Positions 50,049 to 52,143 of a stretch of 52,143 bases of DNA are shown here, piece after piece (the first letter of the stretch is position 1; each line of letters opens with the position of its first letter). The stretch comes from Proteiniphilum sp. Lineage in GTDB: Bacteria > Bacteroidota > Bacteroidia > Bacteroidales > Dysgonomonadaceae. A program made the position numbers and the translations under genes. The notes beneath the pieces were generated by a model. That model was not told the DNA's origin and ran no database searches. It was given only the letters and a program-made list of their open reading frames with translations. The stretch lies in NCBI GenBank assembly GCA_018433945.1, contig JAHDQF010000028.1, forward strand, positions 1 to 52,143, given 5' to 3'.

Positions 50049-50730
50049 CCTGTTAAGCGAGTTTTCCACGCTCTTTTTCCCGAAAGTGTGTGTAGTGTGC
50101 GGTGAGGAGCTGCTCTCCTCTGAGGATGCGATCTGTCTTCGCTGCATGTATAAACTGCCCCGTACCCATAACTTTCGTGAGAAAGAACATGCAGCGGAGA
50201 AACTGATGGCTGGTCGCATCCCTTTTGAGCGGATCGCAACTTTCTGCGTTTATGCCAAGGGTGGACTGTTGCCGCCGCTGATCCACCAGCTCAAGTATCA
50301 CCAGCGGCAGGAGATAGGGCTCCTGTTGGGGCGGTTGTTCGGTGAGGATCTCCGGGGAAGCGACTTCCTCGCGCCAGTAGAGCTGATCGTGCCGGTGCCG
50401 CTGCATCCCCGTAAGGAGAGAGAGCGGGGATACAACCAGTCACAACTGATTGCCGAGGGGCTCTCACAGGCAACGTCACTCCCTCTCTCGGTGGGTAATC
50501 TGATCCGTGTGGTTTATAACCCCACACAGACACGCCGTAGCCGTACCCAGCGATGGGAGAATGTGCGTGATATCTTCCGGGTCATACACCCGGAGGTGTT
50601 TCAGGATAAACATCTGCTGCTGGTGGATGATGTGATCACTACCGGTTCCACCCTGGAGGCCTGCGGCATTGCACTGGCCCGCTGCCGGGGGGTGAAGATC
50701 AGTATAGCCACCCTTGGGGAAGTCTATTGA
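50035..50730 (+). CDS. ComF family phosphoribosyltransferase-like protein
   Basis: 231-aa ComF-family protein, related to amidophosphoribosyltransferases and to the competence protein ComFC. An N-terminal zinc-ribbon-like cluster (CVVCGEELLSSEDAICLRCM) precedes the PRTase domain with IVPVPLHPRKERERGYNQSQ, RRSRTQRWENVRDIF and the PRPP loop LLLVDDVITTGSTLEACG. Start ATG 50035 overlaps recX by 14 nt in another frame; the earlier open frame is within recX. In other bacteria it takes part in DNA uptake, but here its role is unproven. Confidence 0.92.
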   Translation: MSRNDLLSEFSTLFFPKVCVVCGEELLSSEDAICLRCMYKLPRTHNFREKEHAAEKLMAGRIPFERIATFCVYAKGGLLPPLIHQLKYHQRQEIGLLLGRLFGEDLRGSDFLAPVELIVPVPLHPRKERERGYNQSQLIAEGLSQATSLPLSVGNLIRVVYNPTQTRRSRTQRWENVRDIFRVIHPEVFQDKHLLLVDDVITTGSTLEACGIALARCRGVKISIATLGEVY

Positions 50731-50777
50731 TCCGATTTTTTTTACGCAAATGAATCGCACTTACGGATGAAAAGACG

Positions 50778-50785
50778 TACTTTTG
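50778..50785 (+). promoter_or_regulatory. -7 box for pyrE
   Basis: TACTTTTG matches TAnnTTTG, 28 nt ahead of the pyrE ATG and after the comF stop, giving pyrE its own promoter. Confidence 0.6.
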
Positions 50786-50813
50786 TGATTCATCTCAATA
50801 AACCTGCAACATT

Positions 50814-51467
50814 ATGCAAGACGTACAAAAACTGACCGCTGAGAAACTGCTGCAAATAAAGGCAATCAAGTTACAGCCCTCCAATCCATTCACTTGGGCC
50901 TCGGGCTGGAAATCACCCATATATTGCGACAACCGGAAGCTGATGTCCTATCCTGCCATGCGCAACTTCATCAAGGTGGAGTTCGCACGACTGATCCTGG
51001 AGAAATATCCTCAGGTGGATGCCATTGCGGGAGTTGCTACCGGAGCCATCGCTCCCGGTGCACTGGTAGCCGATCTGCTCGGCCTCCCGTTTGTCTATAT
51101 CCGTTCCACGCCAAAGGATCATGGGTTGGAAAACCTGATTGAGGGTGATCTGAAACCCAAGCAGAAAGTGGTGGTCATCGAAGACCTGGTCTCCACCGGT
51201 GGCAGTAGCCTCAAGGCGGTGGAGGCAATCCGTCGTGACGGATCGGATGTGCTGGGTATGGTTGCCATCTTCACCTATGGATTTCACCAGGCATTGCAAA
51301 GCATGAAAGATGCCAGGGTGGAGTTGACTACGTTGTGCAACTATGATGTCATCCTTGATGAGGCACTGGCAACCGATTATATTGATGAGTCGGAGCTTAA
51401 AACACTGCAGGATTGGCGCAAAGATCCTGAAAACTGGGGTCACACAATCCAAAAAAGCAAGCGATGA
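50814..51467 (+). CDS. pyrE: orotate phosphoribosyltransferase
   Basis: 217-aa pyrimidine enzyme joining orotate and PRPP to give OMP. FTWASGWKSPIYCDNRKLMS is the N-terminal substrate region; VDAIAGVATGAIAPGALVAD and the PRPP-binding VVIEDLVSTGGSSLKAVEAI are hallmarks. YIRSTPKDHGLENLIEGDL is the flexible catalytic loop, with the conserved Lys. Length is normal. Its stop overlaps the SRPBCC start by 4 nt (ATGA). Confidence 0.96.
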   Translation: MQDVQKLTAEKLLQIKAIKLQPSNPFTWASGWKSPIYCDNRKLMSYPAMRNFIKVEFARLILEKYPQVDAIAGVATGAIAPGALVADLLGLPFVYIRSTPKDHGLENLIEGDLKPKQKVVVIEDLVSTGGSSLKAVEAIRRDGSDVLGMVAIFTYGFHQALQSMKDARVELTTLCNYDVILDEALATDYIDESELKTLQDWRKDPENWGHTIQKSKR

Positions 51468-51883
51468 CTGAATTTGTAAGCGAGGTTAAAACCATTCTGC
51501 ACAGTGACGCAGATGTTTACCGTGTGCTCTCGGATCCCCGGAACCTGCAGAAAGTGAAAGGAGAGCTGCCGGAAGATCAGATCACGGATCTGATCTTTGA
51601 TGAAGATAGCATTTCATTTCGGGTGAACCCGATTGGTGCGGTACGCTTCCTGGTGATCGAGCGGGAGCCGGACAAGCTGGTGAAGCTGCAGTCGGAAAAA
51701 CTGCCCTTTGATGTCTTCCTCTGGATACAGCTGGTAGCAAAAGGGGAGAAGGATACCAGGTTGCGTCTGACAATGCGTGCAGAACTGAACTCTTTTATCC
51801 GCGGAATGGTAGAGAAACCAATGAGAGAGATGCTGGAGAAGATGTCAGAGGCATTGACGCGTCTCCCTTACGACCGGTTATAG
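51464..51883 (+). CDS. SRPBCC (START-like) family protein
   Basis: 139-aa protein with a START-like, polyketide-cyclase-type fold expected to bind a hydrophobic ligand: VSEVKTILHSDADVYRVLSD is the first strand and helix, then SFRVNPIGAVRFLVIEREPD and LRLTMRAELNSFIRGMVEKP, MREMLEKMSEALTRLPY as the long C-terminal helix. Ligand unknown. It is translationally coupled to pyrE and followed by a hairpin, so it closes that unit. Confidence 0.82.
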   Translation: MTEFVSEVKTILHSDADVYRVLSDPRNLQKVKGELPEDQITDLIFDEDSISFRVNPIGAVRFLVIEREPDKLVKLQSEKLPFDVFLWIQLVAKGEKDTRLRLTMRAELNSFIRGMVEKPMREMLEKMSEALTRLPYDRL

Positions 51884-51941
51884 CCATGAGCAGAATGTTT
51901 CTGTTGACAGAGGAGACACAATGATCAGCTAAAAAGCAGCC

Positions 51942-51967
51942 GGCCGGACGCTTCACAGTGTCCGGTC
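51942..51967 (+). terminator. hairpin after pyrE-SRPBCC
   Basis: GGCCGGAC (51942-51949) and GTCCGGTC (51960-51967) form an 8-bp stem with one G-U pair and a 10-nt loop. It is followed by only a short TTT, so termination may be partial. Confidence 0.6.
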
Positions 51968-52022
51968 AGCCTTTGGAAAATCAAAAAGTCATATAAGAAA
52001 TAGAACTAAATAGGTCTTCGTG

Positions 52023-52074
52023 TGACCGTCAGGTCATATGAAGAACGTGTTGTACTAATTTTGTACTAATTTTG
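52023..52074 (+). promoter_or_regulatory. duplicated -7 boxes with upstream palindrome at the window edge
   Basis: An 11-nt unit TTGTACTAATT is repeated in tandem, so TAATTTTG, a match to the -7 box, occurs at 52056-52063 and 52067-52074. A perfect inverted repeat TGACC-GTCA-GGTCA (52023-52036) lies 20 nt upstream. Likely the control region of a gene starting beyond the window. The surrounding 51968-52143 holds no convincing gene. Confidence 0.45.
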
Positions 52075-52143
52075 AAGTTGGTAAACTTATGGGTTTTGTG
52101 CCTTGATTTAAGTGTTTGTCATGGTTTTGTTCGGTACCGCACG

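Overview
The window reads as chromosomal DNA of a Bacteroidota bacterium, most likely order Bacteroidales and near the Dysgonomonadaceae/Porphyromonadaceae. This is inferred from family content: a complete Bat (aerotolerance) operon, PorV next to ispF, a fused DAHP synthase/chorismate mutase, several DUF families typical of the phylum, two OmpH/Skp-like genes after bamA, and a SusD remnant. Promoters also fit: many genes are preceded by the phylum's -7 box TAnnTTTG, sometimes with TTG about 18-20 nt upstream, and Shine-Dalgarno sequences are weak. No tRNA, rRNA, CRISPR array or complete insertion sequence was seen.

Layout. 1-1.7 kb: an AT-rich accessory patch with a DUF4143-type ATPase gene and the last 63 codons of a decayed SusD gene. 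1.7-14 kb: housekeeping and envelope genes, namely an EEP-family hydrolase, gpmA, a MATE exporter, DUF2851, an Ig-like lipoprotein, DUF3108, then rex, an FAH-family gene, porV, ispF, a methyltransferase-like gene, a cobalamin adenosyltransferase and DUF2795. 14-20 kb (minus strand): trxA, dnaE and a peptide/proton symporter. 20-24.5 kb: an aromatic amino acid operon (prephenate dehydratase, aminotransferase, DAHP synthase/chorismate mutase, tyrA). 24.5-27.7 kb (minus): a cyclophilin, then tgt-lptG. 27.9-29.6 kb: lipA-lipB. 29.6-38.2 kb: the Bat operon, followed by a PAP2 phosphatase gene with an apparent frameshift, a small HTH-like protein and a DUF2007-Usp-Usp fusion. 40.7-47.5 kb (minus): an envelope operon DUF6242-DUF6089-uppS-bamA-ompH-ompH. 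47.5-51.9 kb: ribD, divergent from prmC-recX-comF, then pyrE with a SRPBCC gene.

The most notable element lies ahead of the aromatic operon. A promoter is followed by an 18-codon leader peptide with five Phe, three Tyr and one Trp codons. Directly after its stop codon comes one arm of an 11-bp perfect antiterminator, whose other arm overlaps the 5' arm of a 12-bp terminator hairpin with eight Ts. This is a full ribosome-mediated attenuator whose aromatic codons match the operon it controls. Inside the same operon, tyrA is preceded by six tandem 11-nt repeats ending two bases before its ATG.

Other points of interest: a palindrome over the rex promoter, a homopolymer frameshift in the PAP2 gene, a Tgt without its zinc cysteines, porV without porU, a Bat-operon protein sharing its C-terminal domain with BatD, and duplicated -7 boxes at the right edge.
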